DNA of 64,000 nucleotides from Margaritispora aquatica (GCA_007644065.1 VJWN01000018.1:620001-684000), one strand, 5' to 3'. Numbered from the stretch's first letter, positions 23,062-34,951 are shown. Notes: generated by a model from the sequence alone, not told the origin. Translations and numbers: made by a program.

Positions 23062-24291
23062 ATGGTCAAGCCTACAGTTCTTCTGCTCGGAAAAATTGAC
23101 CAGTACGTAGTTATCTCGCTCCAAGCCACAGCTGCTTCTGGATTGACATACATGAACTAATATGCTGTGCCATCTGCAGTGCACACGAGGAATGGGCAAC
23201 TGTCTCCGAAATAGCCACCATTGTTGAACCGAAATCTACCTCGCGGGCCGACTTCATCGAGGAGTGCAAGTCTGGTGCATTTGACGATGTTTTGATCGCA
23301 TACAGGACTTTTGGCAGTGCAGCTCTCACAGGTCTGATTGATGAGGAAGTTATTAACGCTCTGCCTAAGAGTGTAAAGTATATTTGCCACAATGGTACGG
23401 AATCCCTACTTGAGCTTCCGGTTGTGTAGAGCTGATATAGGCGAGCAGGAGCTGGGTACGACCAAGTTGATGTACATGCGTGCACAGCAAAGGGCATCAG
23501 AGTCTCCAATGTGCCAATTGCTGTGGACGATGCAACGGCAGATATAAATATCTTCTTGATCCTGGGAGCATTGAGAGGGTTCAATACTTGTGAGTAATAC
23601 ATCCACTATTTATAAAGGCATGTTCCTCACAATTCGAGTAGCAATGTTAGCACTGAGGGAAGGCAAATGGAGAGGTTCACCTCCTCCACCTCTAGGGCAT
23701 GATCCACAAGGGAAAGTTCTGGGTATCCTAGGAATGGGAGGTATTGGACGGAACCTGATGAAGAAGGCTGAAGTGTTCGGCATGACGACTCAGTACCACA
23801 ATCGCTCACAACTCTCTGAAGAGTTGAGCGGCGGAGCAAAATACGTCAGTTTTGAGGAGTTACTCAAGACTAGCGATGTCCTGTCTCTCAACTTACCTTT
23901 GAATGTAAGATCGCCTCGCTTCGCCTAAAAGCCAGCACTAATACTCTGTCAGAAAAACACACGCCACATAATCTCGACCAAAGAATTCGCAATCATGAAA
24001 CCCGGGGTTGTGATCGTCAACACCGCCCGAGGCGCGGTCATGGATGAAGACGCACTGGTCAAGGCTCTCGACAACGGCCAAGTCTGGTCAGCTGGTCTGG
24101 ATGTCTACGAAGAGGAGCCAAAGATCCACCCAGGACTCATTGCAAACCCAAATGTGATGCTGGTGCCCCACATGGGAACCTGGACCTACGAGACACAGAC
24201 AAAAATGGAGGTCTGGTGCATTGGAAACGTGAAGAGCGCGATTTTAGAAGGGAAGTTGAAGAGTCCTGTGCTGGAGCAAAAGGATATGTAA
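23062..24291 (+). CDS. D-2-hydroxyacid dehydrogenase (glyoxylate reductase-like)
   Basis: Five exons, 23062..23102, 23180..23394, 23449..23589, 23639..23904 and 23953..24291, give 333 aa with correct phases. The third intron is set at 49 bp; a nearer AG would give only 28 bp, below the usual minimum. The protein has the two-domain fold of NAD(P)-dependent 2-hydroxyacid dehydrogenases. The nucleotide-binding loop LGMGGIG is at about 164-169, the substrate Arg at about 247 (NTARGAV), the Glu at about 276 (DVYEEEP) and the catalytic His at about 294 (VPHMGT). It should interconvert a 2-oxo acid such as glyoxylate or hydroxypyruvate and its D-hydroxy acid. The exact substrate is not readable. Confidence 0.9.
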
Positions 24292-25412
24292 ACCGCTTTA
24301 GGGACGGTTGATTCGGTGAGACATCAATAAAGTCAAGTAAAATTCCTGAGAGGCGGTGAGGGGAAAATCATTGCGTGGCTTTTGCATGGTTTATGGGTTG
24401 TTAGATATCAGAGAAAAGAAAGTAGATAGAAAATAAAACGTTGTATTTAGTCGCACCCACTATCCATCCTTCACGATATCAAAATTTCTATCTGATTCTT
24501 TGAATGTGATGTGGCGATTTAGACTTGAAAATCATGGTGATGAATCGCAGCTTGAAAGATCTTGCTATTAATAACTGGACAAAATCTTGGATTCAGTAGC
24601 AAGATTCCACCCTTGGTGAAGCATAGATATTTCCTCTGTACCTCAAGTATATCGAAGCGGGAGCAAAGGGAAAGGAATTTGTTTCGTGCTGAGGTTTTAC
24701 TACTTACAAAATACAAGGTACAAACGGGAAGAACAATGTGCTAGTATATCAAGTGAACAACACGAGAGTGGGAAGATTGTCAGAACGCAGAACATTGGGA
24801 TGACGAGGTAAAGACAGCCTCACAGCGAGGAGGGGACTGTAAACGCGTCTAAATACTTTGGAGAAGCTATTTTCGAGAGTACCAGAGACTATGCTACAAG
24901 GTGAGGCCTTTAATATGATGCTCTTCCCTATGCTGCTTAGGTTAATTGAGATCAAAGCAATTCTGTTCCTCTGATGCACCCCAGTTCTCGAAAGGAATGT
25001 CATGGAGCGCAAAGAACTTTACTTTCTCAAAACCCTCAAAGCTCAATCCATTTATGAAGTGCTGCATGCTATTCTCCATTATCCACTCTCGATTTTCCAC
25101 CATCTCCAGTGTCGACCCCGTGTCCGAAAGAAAAAAGAAACAAGATCACGGAACAGAGCACTCGATTTTGTTGCCCCCTTCATCCGTTCTAATCCTACAT
25201 TTGAGATTTGCAAACTAGTAGCAACTTTGTGCTGCGTTTTGCTGAAAGCCTCTTCTCCCATGTCCATGATATACTGGTAAAGGCATACCAAAGTATCCGC
25301 AAATGCAAAGTCCCAAGTTCTCCCTTCCAATGCTAAAGACTGACTGGGATAGGCAGCGATGCAGTATGACGCCTGAGAAAAAGACCACAATAACGCCGAA
25401 AACATAACTTGA
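24292..25412. other. Intergenic with a possible unrecognised minus-strand gene
   Basis: Two minus-strand frames look coding. The first is 25405-25079, containing WDFAFADTLVCLYQYIMDMG. The second, in a different frame, ends at 24942 and contains MQHFINGLSFEGFEKVKFF and FENWG. They could be two exons or a frameshifted remnant. I could not define the junction or a family, so no CDS is called. Confidence 0.35.
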
Positions 25413-27702
25413 TTAAGCTGCTGATTTAGCTGGAGTCGCCGCCATGGTCCAAGAATTGACCGCTAAAGTCGACAGTCGTCGGATGACGTTGGTTGTACCA
25501 GCACCACCAGCCTCGTCACTAACAAACTTCTTTGCAACCAGCAATTTGCTCTTGTTGTCGCTTTCATCGAGGTGAAGAGGGTGATCATCATCAGTGTACT
25601 CGGAAACACGTTGGCCAAGACCACGGACAACAGCAATGGAGTAGAGGACGTCACGATTTTCCCGACCATCGAGTAAGTTACGAAGGGCTGCAAGTGTATC
25701 GTCGACTTCCTTAACAGCGTTGGCGTCTTCGTATTGCAAGGTGACAAAGTTACCCATGGTATACCAGAACTCCAGCTCACGAAGCCTATGGTGGTCGGTA
25801 CTGCCAGGAATAGGTTGAGTAAGTGGGTTATTACCAACAACACGGCCACTGAGGAGGGTTTCAAAAACAGCCAAACGATTTGCAGCCTCGGATGGGTCAT
25901 CGTTAGGTGGGACAGGTCTGAACTCCTTGCTGCCATTCATCTCTCCAGCGACCTTGACCATAGATGCGATCATCCAAATGATTCTGCCTTCGACACTTCC
26001 GGTATAGTTGATCTCTTCCTTGGAAGTAGCACTAGTTTTAGCAAACTGTTCGAGAAGAGAGGCAAACTGGTCAAGATGAGGCTTGTTTTCTAGCAGTTTT
26101 GCAAGACCCTTAGCAGAGAACCACTTTGTTTCGAGGAAATTTTCGAGTCCTGGAGCATAGATGCTGTAATAGAGGTGCTTAATCTCATCGAGCATAGATG
26201 GGTTGGTAGTTACATCGGCCTTGGCGCGTGGAGGTGGAGCACCGTACATTTGGAGGAGTTGATCCACAGTGCGTTTTCCTGCGAGAGTTTGGTAAGTATG
26301 TATTTCCTGAGACAGCGAAACAAGATGGGGAAGAATCAAAAGAGAATTTCCACCCCTTGAGTGCAAACTATCGGGGAATAGATTTCCGGTCTGAATCACA
26401 TGTTCACAAAGCTCATGATAGAGGGGCATACCTGGAGATGTAGTCGTAAATGCGCTTCCAATGCTTTCTGGTACAGCAGCTTCCAATGCTGGATCGATAG
26501 CAGATGCATAATCAAATTGTTGATTGGCAGAACCAGCAGGGGAATTAACTCCTGCCGACAAAGATGGATCGTACGACATATTTGCTTGAGTACCGTAGCC
26601 TGCTAGCATCTGAGGTTGATTGCCGTATGGATTCGAGGTCGCAGAGATACCACCTGCAGAAGGGGCAGCGGTGGGAGCTGGCTGAATAGGGGCAGGACCT
26701 GGTTGTTGCTTGAATATAGGATCGTAGCCTAAGCACTCACGCTTCGACTTTTGGCAGTTTCGGCAGGCAGGATGTTGCTCGTCGCACTGCAGAAGTATGG
26801 TCAGCGCGTTGGGTTAAATGGTGGTGGCAGAACCAAAAGTTTTGTGTAAACTCGATGGAAGAAGTGAAGATCAAAGCCCGCATGCGTTTGACCCACGCAA
26901 GCTCATGTGCCTTCGCCTACTTTGCTTAGGTAGATTCGCTTGATATAAACGAAAGAGTCGTATCGCGAGGAATCTCGACTCCTCCCCTTGTCCCCAATTA
27001 TTCCATCCTCCCGAACAATGCGACCCAGAAAAAAAATATGCCAAACGTACCTTGATTCTGCGCTTTCGACAGGTCAAACAACCAGTCTTGGTTCTACGCT
27101 TGATTTCCTGCATGTTGGATTCTGGTTAGTAAAAATTACGAGGCTGGGATCGCGCGATTGTATCTGCAACCGCAATTGATTACACTGACCTTCTTGTGAC
27201 GACCGCCGCTCATTACACGATTATCGGGGACGGGAAGCGCGTAACGCATGTTCGTGCCTGTTGGATCCGATGTTACGTTAGGATACTGATGCGATGGGTG
27301 TGGTAAGGTCTGGCCTTGGTTGTGATAGTACGGACCACCCATCTGAGCCATCTGCGCGACTGGTGGTGGCAGATTCGACCCCATCAGATGCTGCTGCTGC
27401 TGTTGTTGTTGCTGCTGTTGTAATGGATCCAAGGAGCGCATGCTAGGTAGAGATAGAGAACCGTTGCTGCCGGTTGGCGATGCGCGATATGCTTCGACTT
27501 GATTAGGAGGAGGGTAGTTGTATTGAGCGTTGGCTAACGAAGGTGATGGATAACCGGTAGGACTTGGGTAGCTGACGGGTTGTCGTGTCTGCTGGCTCTG
27601 CGGATTTGACGACATCGAAGGACTGCCAGGCGCGGAACCGTTCTGCAGATGATTCGAGAGGTGTGGACTATTTCGATTATTGTTTTGCTGCGCCATAACC
27701 AT
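25413..27702 (-). CDS. Zn2Cys6 binuclear-cluster transcription factor
   Basis: Three exons, complement(25413..26786, 27051..27107, 27190..27702), give 647 aa. The first ATG used is 27702; a second Met is two codons on. The N-terminus is low-complexity (Pro/Ser/Gln-rich, with ten Gln in a row). The DNA-binding domain is at residues about 174-208: Cys at 181, 184, 191, 198, 201 and 208, with the basic RKRRIK between the second and third. An 82-bp intron lies just before the domain and a 264-bp intron falls exactly before Cys191. The C-terminal 450 residues contain helical segments typical of the fungal middle-homology/DUF3468-like region. It acts in the nucleus, presumably binding CGG-type sites. 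Its targets are unknown, and the nearest neighbours do not suggest a local cluster. Confidence 0.88.
27391..27420 (-). repeat. CAG/CAA microsatellite encoding poly-Gln
   Basis: Thirty bases encode ten consecutive Gln residues in the N-terminal low-complexity region of the Zn2Cys6 protein. Mixed CAG and CAA codons interrupt the pure repeat. Length is likely to vary between strains. Confidence 0.85.
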
Positions 27703-30700
27703 ACACTTTTGATTCGGAGATGGAGGGTTTGGGAGATCGTAAAAGTGAATCCCCGAATGGATCACTGATGATGAATTGCGACCGCAATCTGCAGTTAGAA
27801 ATGAGGTTGTGTCGCGATGTTTGGTCGATCTACAATACCAACCAAGTCGCGATGCGCGGATGTGATAATTCGTCTACTCGTCTGGCTTTTACTAACAGCT
27901 TGCCTTGCTTGGGGTCTGGCCGGTCTCCTTTTTTGGGGGGTATGCTCTCGGTTGTGTAGACGAGGGCGAGGCGACTCTGGCGAGAAAGTTGGGAAGATCG
28001 GTGTCGGTAAAGAAGGGAAGTTGAGAGGTCGATGTGGTACGGGGGCGGTGCAGTGCAGTGGAGTGGAGTGCGATGCGTTGCGGTGCTCGGATGGCGAAGG
28101 AGAAGTGGAAGTGGAAGTGGAAGGGGAAGGAAGAAAAGGCCACCGGAATGGGGGTTTGGGTGCCAATAAAGGTGAATGAAGTAAGAGTTGGGAGAAGGCA
28201 GCCTGAGAAATATGAAGGTTGCGTCGTTGCAGCCTGAGAAAGTCCGAGTGAATGTTCTCCGAAGACTGTAGACTGTAGACTGTAGAATTGTTACGAGTTG
28301 GCGGGAACAGAAAGGTTCAAAAAATAAAAATAAAAAAAAGGGCGAAGGGTCGGAAAGGGTAGAAAGGGTAGAAAGGGCAGAGCAGAGCAGAGTAGAGTAG
28401 AGTAGAGTAGAGTAGAGGGGGCTCCAAGTACGTAAAGGTAGGTAAGGTATGAATCGAAAATCCGAAAAACCAACTCCAGACCCAAAATAAGCTAAGCCTT
28501 TTCCGCGTTAGCGTCGTAACGGATTATCTGTAAGGAGCTTCACTCTTAATTATCATACGAGGTCCGGTTCTTTTATATTATTAACAAGCTGCACAGTTTT
28601 TCAACTGCGCGTTATTAATGAACTTCAAAAAGCAGGTCAGGTAGCAGAGGTTTGATATCTCGCCTGATGGCGCCTCGTCTATATACTCGTTTAGGTACTC
28701 GTCTATTCAACAATAGCGAGCCGGTTTCTTCGGTTCGAGTCACGGGCCCCTGCTTTCTGTTCATTACAGGTACCTTAGGTTGCTCATACCTCACCTACTC
28801 CGACTCCGTACAATATACATACATACCTAGGTAATATTTCATGGTCTCTCAAACCACACTGCATTGCATTTGCAGCATAAAATAATCCCCTGACGAACCT
28901 GAGAATGGAAAGGCGATGGAAGAATGGAAGCCTGACTCCGGCCTTCTTTCTAACCCCCCCAGGACGTGTTGATCATACTTACTTGCCCTGCGTACACCCA
29001 TCAATCGCTCGTCTGTCCTTGACGAGCCCCAGACGGAGCGGGATCTTCTCCCTACGAGGCGGAATCTACGCGAGGTATGGCACTCTATTTCATCTGCAAC
29101 TTTATATTCAGGGGTACGACTCGACGGAGGACACAGGATCCTGTTACCACATGTCAGATTCGCATCTACTACCCATTTGTTGCTGTTGCCCTTGAACTTC
29201 ACATGGCAGCTTGTCTCGGAGTTTGGTGGCTGGATGGGCTTTCTACAGTACACTCATCTTGTTTCTTACTCCAAAGTCTCAGCTGAACCTGCACTCGACC
29301 TCAGCTTTGACGACCAACACGTCTAATCTACGATTCAACCAATAATCGACCAAAGTTGCCTTCTTGGGCAGTACAGTCACCCAGCGATGTCTGCAGAGAA
29401 AATTGACACCCGATTACCTAATTCTGCTTGTGGTTTTAACCATGCTCGGTACCGAAGTTTAGAAAGGAAAAAGGTCAGCATCAACGGCATTTCGAAACAA
29501 TTCTCAAGCAACGGAAGCATCAAACAATCGGCATCTCCATCCCATTCCTGCTATGGTTTAAAAAATTTAATATCGAAGAGGAGGTTGTCTCCTGCAAAGC
29601 ACGAAAGATACGAAATGCATGCACGCATCTCATCTCCTCCGAAGATGCTGCCGCAATCCGCCTATTCCTTTCATCCATCGGCCATTATTTTCCCCAGCCC
29701 TCTTCGCTCCTTTCTGTCCATCTCCCCTTCTCCCCTTCGCCTTCACCTTCTCTGCAAGTCAGCACACATTCTTACACGCAAGGGAGGGAAATGTTTCTCG
29801 GCCACCCAAAACCTTTCCCTCGAAGCAATCTGAAACACGCAAACCTTCCCAAGCCGACATTATGTGCAAAGCGAGAGTGTGTACAGCCCTCTGTATTGCT
29901 TCTTGATAGACCTTCAGAAAGCTGCGCACACATGGATAATTTCCTTTTTGTCTTGATTTGCCCGGCGACTCGTTACATCTTGCAATTTCTTCAGGGGTTG
30001 GGTTCATCTGCACAGCGCACCGAGAACCCTCCGCTCCGATGGTCGTGTAACAAGAACACCACCATCCTGCTGTTCAGCAAGGCATGAACAAGCCTCAAAT
30101 TTTCTGTTTGGTTGTCTGCAGCACGTCACAACCCTTGCCGACAAGGATTAGGTTTCGAAATCCTTTCTGGAAGCTTTGGACTGTTGTTCCTGACGCCTTC
30201 TTGTTTCAAACTTCGCTGACGAGTTGATTGATCTGCAGATACTCGAGAAACCCAAGCACTGTCGAGGTCCTGTGGCTGAAGTCATATAATTTGGAATTTT
30301 TATAATTCCGACTCGATAGAGCAGTCAGAAGTAAGACAGTGTCTATTTTCATCTTGCAAGACAGCCTCGCCAATCTGGAGCCGGCCGTTTTGTACATTTC
30401 TCGGCCACGCGTTGTACATCCTAACCTGGTACAAGCAAGAACCTGATGTTTGTCAAGATCGACCCCAAGCACGCTTCTATGCCTACGCGTACTGGTGTAC
30501 AGCAGAAAATAAACGGTGCTAAGCGGTCAATCCGGTCACAATATCTCTTTAACTACTTGCATTCTATTATATTCTGGCGTTGAATGTTCGATTTTCGGTT
30601 ACACATTCAGAGGCCATATCACATGATAAAACCCTCCAAACGTGCTTCGCGACGGGAGACGGGCCGGATCACCAGCATTTACGAGCCGAAATAGATCTGA

Positions 30701-30769
30701 CGAGCTTCACATCTACGATTAACTCATTGCCCTTATTCCTATCTCTTATACATCTAACTAACGTACATG
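27703..30769. other. Long intergenic region with simple repeats
   Basis: About 3 kb between the Zn2Cys6 gene (5' side) and the 3' end of cwf19. It includes purine-rich repeats near 28100-28140 (GGAAGT units) and AGAGT units at 28381-28417. One ATG frame at 29387-29833 (+, 148 codons) is Ser/Lys-rich and unrecognised; it is not called. A long regulatory upstream region for the transcription factor is a reasonable inference. Confidence 0.45.
28381..28417. repeat. AGAGT-type microsatellite
   Basis: Tandem 5-base units (AGAGT/GTAGA) preceded by AGAAAGGGT-type units, about 0.7 kb upstream of the Zn2Cys6 start codon. Confidence 0.85.
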
Positions 30770-32791
30770 CTACCCATCGGTGAGGACTCTAGTCCAGTCA
30801 AACTTCCTCCACCGTGCCCTGAAGCCGTCGATTCGTTTATCCGCGCGGGTCCAACGCCCCTGCTTTTTGATAACATCAGGCTCAATATCCAGCATGCCTC
30901 CAATGATCTCGCGGGCAAACAAATCTCCTTTTGGCCACCGGTTGGCGTCCTCGACGATGTGACCCAGTCCCCCATCCAGCGAGAACCATGCGTGAAAGTA
31001 CGGCATCTCTTTGGCGATGGACCGACGAAAGGCAGACTTGCCCATGCCATCGCGTGCGCGTGCGGCCGTATCGATCAGCTTCTTGTGTTGTGTCCACTCC
31101 TCGTCGGAGGATAAGATCGCTTCCTTGAAGAAGGCGGGCGCCGTCTCGCCTAAGCTGTAGGGAAGCGGGACCGCCTGCATGGCGGCATGCATTTTGCGGT
31201 GTGGTGCTGCTGCGTTTTCGTAAAACACGACGTCGCGGCCCTGATCGTGGTACATCCGTGTCAAGCACTTCATGAAATTTCGGATCTCTTCCCACTCATC
31301 GTCATCGCACTCGAGGAGGTTGGTGCGATGCTGGATCGGAACAATCACTGCTCCTCCGTCGCTTAATTCTGGCTCTGTCGGTAAGGTGAGGAAAACTCTC
31401 GTCCCCAAGGACAGAATTGGGGCCACAGGTGGCTGGCCCTTGTCTTCGTGATGGCAGAGCATGCAGGAGTCCAATATCTTGTTCATCTTCTGGAAATCTC
31501 CGATGGCTGCATTCTTCAGATTTATCTCGGACTTTTGTACCCGCTTCGCCAATTTGTTGGCATTCTCATCCATGTAGTCGAGATCAGTATCAAATTTGGC
31601 ATCTTTTGCAATTCGTTCTGCGGCCTTCATGCCTTCACCTCCAGCCTGACCCTTCGTCCTCCGCTCTTCACGAACCATGTCCTCAATACTCATATCCTCG
31701 TTTTCCTCAACGTGGCCTCGCTCTCGACCTCGTCTGTTATCAATCGACTTAACCTCGCCCCGCGTCCCCGCCAACATACGATTTTCCATGGTACCTAAAA
31801 CTATGACTCCAGGTGCTGAAGAGCTGTTGGAAAATCTGGCTAGAGCTGCGTTGTATTCCTTCTCGAGCTGCCCCACATTAGGACTCTTCTTGAGCTTGGC
31901 TTTCATGAGCTGTGCTTTCATGCGATTCAGTGCTGTGCTATCCAGGACCGTGGTTGCCGGAGCAGGTATTTCCTCCATAACCTTTCCTTGTGGTAAATCT
32001 GGCACTCCACGTGATGCTTCTGTTCGTCGAATGTCAATCTCTGACTTGCGTTCTTGGAACAATTCTCCACTTGGTTTTTCTTTGCCAACATATCCCTCTC
32101 CGTAAAGCTGTCGACGTTCAACCTCTGTCTGCTCTTCCCTCGCATCATCGAATTCTCTTAAGCTTCCAAATCGTTCAATAGCAACTTCGTCTATTGACCT
32201 TCCTGATTCTTCAGCCTGTGTATACACTGCTTTGAGCTTCGTCATCCGCCATTGAGAACCTGAATCCCCAAAGGCATAATCAACATCATGTTCCACATCG
32301 ATGTCTTCCAACTTCTTCCCGTCTGCCAGATCTTGCAAATGCGAGTTCAACTCGTTCCTATGAATAACCAAATTGTAGTCCGGCTTCGGCGGTGGAGCTT
32401 TGTCAACCTTCTTCGCTCCCTTCTGCGTATAATCAAACTCCATTGCTGATGGAGCTTCCATCCACGAATCCCTCGTGGCTTTTGGTTCCTTTGGGACCTC
32501 ATCGTCGGGGATTGGCAAGTCCTCATGTGCATCAGAGGTTTTCACATGTTTGCTACCCCTCCTCCCATTGTCATCCTCCTCATCATTCGTCCTCCTAGAC
32601 CTTTTATGCCTATGCCCATCTCGATCGCGATCTCGTTCTCGGTCGTTGTCATCCCGAGATCTATGGCTTGATCTATGGTGATGTTTGTGTTTGCGCTCTC
32701 GATCTTTGTCCTTGGAGTTGCGCTTCTCTTCTTTCTCTCTAGCTTTTTTCTCCTCCGCAAGCGATTTCTCGAAATCGTCCAGGCCGTCCAT
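30770..32791 (-). CDS. cwf19: Cwf19-like spliceosome-associated CwfJ protein
   Basis: A single-exon gene of 673 aa starting MDGLDDFEKS. Residues about 10-70 are a charged Lys/Arg/Asp/His-rich nuclear region. The C-terminal 230 residues carry both CwfJ domains. The first resembles a HIT fold and spans CMLCHHEDKG through VIVPIQHRTNLLE. The second contains YFHAWFSLDGGLGHIVED and ends with KKQGRWTRADKRIDGFR. Cwf19 homologues act in late spliceosome and intron-lariat turnover together with the Dbr1 system. The gene is head-to-head with GPN1 across 226 bp. An in-frame extension upstream exists but lacks an ATG. Confidence 0.9.
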   Translation of the reverse strand: MDGLDDFEKSLAEEKKAREKEEKRNSKDKDRERKHKHHHRSSHRSRDDNDRERDRDRDGHRHKRSRRTNDEEDDNGRRGSKHVKTSDAHEDLPIPDDEVPKEPKATRDSWMEAPSAMEFDYTQKGAKKVDKAPPPKPDYNLVIHRNELNSHLQDLADGKKLEDIDVEHDVDYAFGDSGSQWRMTKLKAVYTQAEESGRSIDEVAIERFGSLREFDDAREEQTEVERRQLYGEGYVGKEKPSGELFQERKSEIDIRRTEASRGVPDLPQGKVMEEIPAPATTVLDSTALNRMKAQLMKAKLKKSPNVGQLEKEYNAALARFSNSSSAPGVIVLGTMENRMLAGTRGEVKSIDNRRGRERGHVEENEDMSIEDMVREERRTKGQAGGEGMKAAERIAKDAKFDTDLDYMDENANKLAKRVQKSEINLKNAAIGDFQKMNKILDSCMLCHHEDKGQPPVAPILSLGTRVFLTLPTEPELSDGGAVIVPIQHRTNLLECDDDEWEEIRNFMKCLTRMYHDQGRDVVFYENAAAPHRKMHAAMQAVPLPYSLGETAPAFFKEAILSSDEEWTQHKKLIDTAARARDGMGKSAFRRSIAKEMPYFHAWFSLDGGLGHIVEDANRWPKGDLFAREIIGGMLDIEPDVIKKQGRWTRADKRIDGFRARWRKFDWTRVLTDG

Positions 32792-33017
32792 TGTTGCAAT
32801 TGAATTTTGTTGACTCCAGAAGTGAGCTGTTCCAAGTTCGAGGTTGGGAAGCTGGGGAAGCGAGGCGCGGCAGCCTTGTCGCAAATCACCCTGAAATTTT
32901 GGCACATCCGATTCTCATCTGCCCCGCCATCATCACCAAAATCTACATTACCCCACGTTAATTTTCTAATCTTCTCAACAACCACGACCTCGAACACTAC
33001 TATAGACCATACGAACA
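32792..33017. promoter_or_regulatory. Short bidirectional promoter cwf19 / GPN1
   Basis: 226 bp between divergent start codons must hold both promoters and 5'UTRs. No factor site was recognised. Confidence 0.55.
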
Positions 33018-34338
33018 ATGGCGACTGCTCAATCAACATCGACGCGGCCGCCTACAGCGATTGTATGCGTGGGAATGGCCGGGTCCGGCAAAACCACATT
33101 CATGGTTAGTCCTCCACACAGCTTCACCCAAACTTCATGCTAACGTCTACAAGCAACGTATTAACTCACATCTACACGCAGAGAAGAACATTCCTTACGT
33201 AATCAACTTGGATCCAGCAGTTCGTAGTGTTCCTTTTGAAGCCAATATTGATATTCGGGACTCTGTGAACTACAAGGAGGTGATGAAGTCCTACAACCTT
33301 GGTAAGCACCAGCTAGGTCTCCTTGGAGAGCTTGACCATGAACTGAAATGCGAGTCTCATAAGCTCATGCTAATTCTCTATGAAGGACCAAACGGCGGAA
33401 TTCTTACATCCTTGAACCTTTTTGCGACAAAAATCGACCAGATCCTCACCATCCTCGAAAAGCGAACAACACCAGACCCAGAAAAGCCAACCGTGAAACC
33501 CATCAGGAACATACTGGTCGATACGCCTGGGCAGATTGAGGTGTTCGTATGGAGTGCATCGGGTGCCATTTTGTTGGATTCACTGGCCTCTACGTTTCCT
33601 ACTGTTATTGCATACATCATCGATACACCACGAACAGCTTCAACGAGTACTTTCATGAGTAATATGCTCTACGCTTGCAGTATTCTATACAAGACGAAAT
33701 TACCTATGATTTTGGTGTTCAACAAGACAGATGTCAAGGATGCGGAATTTGCGAAAGAATGGATGACAGACTTTGAGGCATTCCAAGCTGCCTTGAGGGA
33801 AGAAGAGGAGGCCGGTAGTTTTGGAGGCACCGAAGGTGGTGGCATGGGAGGTGGAAGTGGTTACATGGGTTCGTTGCTCAACAGTATGAGCTTGATGCTT
33901 GAGGAGTTTTATAGCCACTTGAGCGTGGTGGGTGTCAGTGCCATGACAGGGAATGGAATCAAGGAATTCTTTGAAGCCGTGGATGAGAAAGCATTGGAGT
34001 TTGATAGGGACTACAAGCCGGAATTGGAGCGAAGGAAAAAGCAGCGACAGGATGAGAAAATTGCCCATCGGGAGAAGGAGTTGGGCAAGCTTATGAAGGA
34101 CATGGCTGTCTCTGGGGAACCGTCAACATCGAAACAGCCAAAAGCACCTACGTCAGAAATGGACACACTTAGTGACATGGAGGATGACTCGGATGAGGAT
34201 GTCAAAGACGGGGATGACGAGGACGAAGAAGGCTTGGGCGCAAGATACAAGCAAGCTTTGGAGGAATCTGGCGGTGTGTCTAACAACGATGATCATAGCT
34301 TTGCAAGGTATCTGAAGGCAAGTCAAATGAATATGTAA
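33018..34338 (+). CDS. GPN1: GPN-loop GTPase 1 (Npa3/XAB1 homologue)
   Basis: Exons 33018..33104, 33154..33301 and 33386..34338 give 395 aa. The second intron (84 bp) is in frame without stops; splicing it restores the diagnostic Gly-Pro-Asn loop at residues 79-81 (NLGPNGG). The P-loop GMAGSGKT is at about 19-26, the switch block is VINLDPAV, G3 is DTPGQ, and the guanine-specificity motif is NKTD. A Gly-rich insertion (about 270) and an acidic, Lys-rich C-terminal tail are typical. GPN1 with its partner GPN3 is needed for assembly and nuclear import of RNA polymerase II. The Rpb12 gene lies only 330 bp downstream, a suggestive neighbour for that role. Confidence 0.94.
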
Positions 34339-34669
34339 AGCTTACGACTGGATGATTAGGCGTTGTCTTGGAGGGGTGGCATTGCAGGCGCCACTGGATT
34401 TTGATACCACTAAAAAGGAATTTATAGGTTGTGTTTAGACGAAAATTCCAAGACTTGCATAGACGCAAGCATACTTTAAATTCCCTTTGTGCTTATTTTT
34501 TCTTTCGTGACCATGACCATAACCGTGATCGTGATTATACACCCCCCAAACGCCGCAGCTATGCCTTTGCCGCAAGATATCCGACCATCATCTCAGTTCT
34601 CTCACCCCTCCTACCCCATACCATCTGGATCTCTTTCTTTGCCATGCTCTCATCATATCTAGCACTCCA

Positions 34670-34951
34670 CTAACGCGCCTCAAACTGCACCATTCTAGTC
34701 CACCATTAGCATAACTCTCCAAAACCTCTCTACCTAGCACTAAGAACTCACCTCTTCGTCCGCTCCTTATACAACACACGATGACCACACTCCTTGCAAC
34801 GAATGGGATCACCACGCTTCAAAGGGACCTTGGCATTGCAGTCGCCGCAGAGGTAGTTGATAGCCACGCTGTCGATGGGGTTTGCGCCTGCGAAGGGGTC
34901 TGGTCGCGAGGGCGTGCTGGTGGGGACTTGGTATGCTTCGCGGGATGCCAT
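34670..34951 (-). CDS. RPB12: RNA polymerase I/II/III shared subunit Rpb12
   Basis: Exons complement(34670..34694, 34752..34951) encode 74 aa. A first-exon reading frame stops right after TKR and would give 67 aa. However, that stop overlaps a perfect donor (AG|GTGAGT), and 57 bp on an acceptor (CTAG) opens a 25-nt terminal exon encoding MVQFEAR. This restores the C-terminus known in yeast and other eukaryotic Rpb12, which ends VQFEAR. Four Cys at 35, 38, 52 and 55 bind one zinc ion. Rpb12 is a small subunit common to all three nuclear RNA polymerases. Residues 1-30 are a variable fungal extension. It is convergent with GPN1. Confidence 0.92.

Noticed and set aside
23590..23617. 28-bp intron in the dehydrogenase gene
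   Set aside because: Too short for fungal splicing; the 49-bp alternative keeps the frame and fits the family.
28700..28760. GGTTCGAGTC resembling a tRNA B box
   Set aside because: No A box at the right distance and no acceptor stem.
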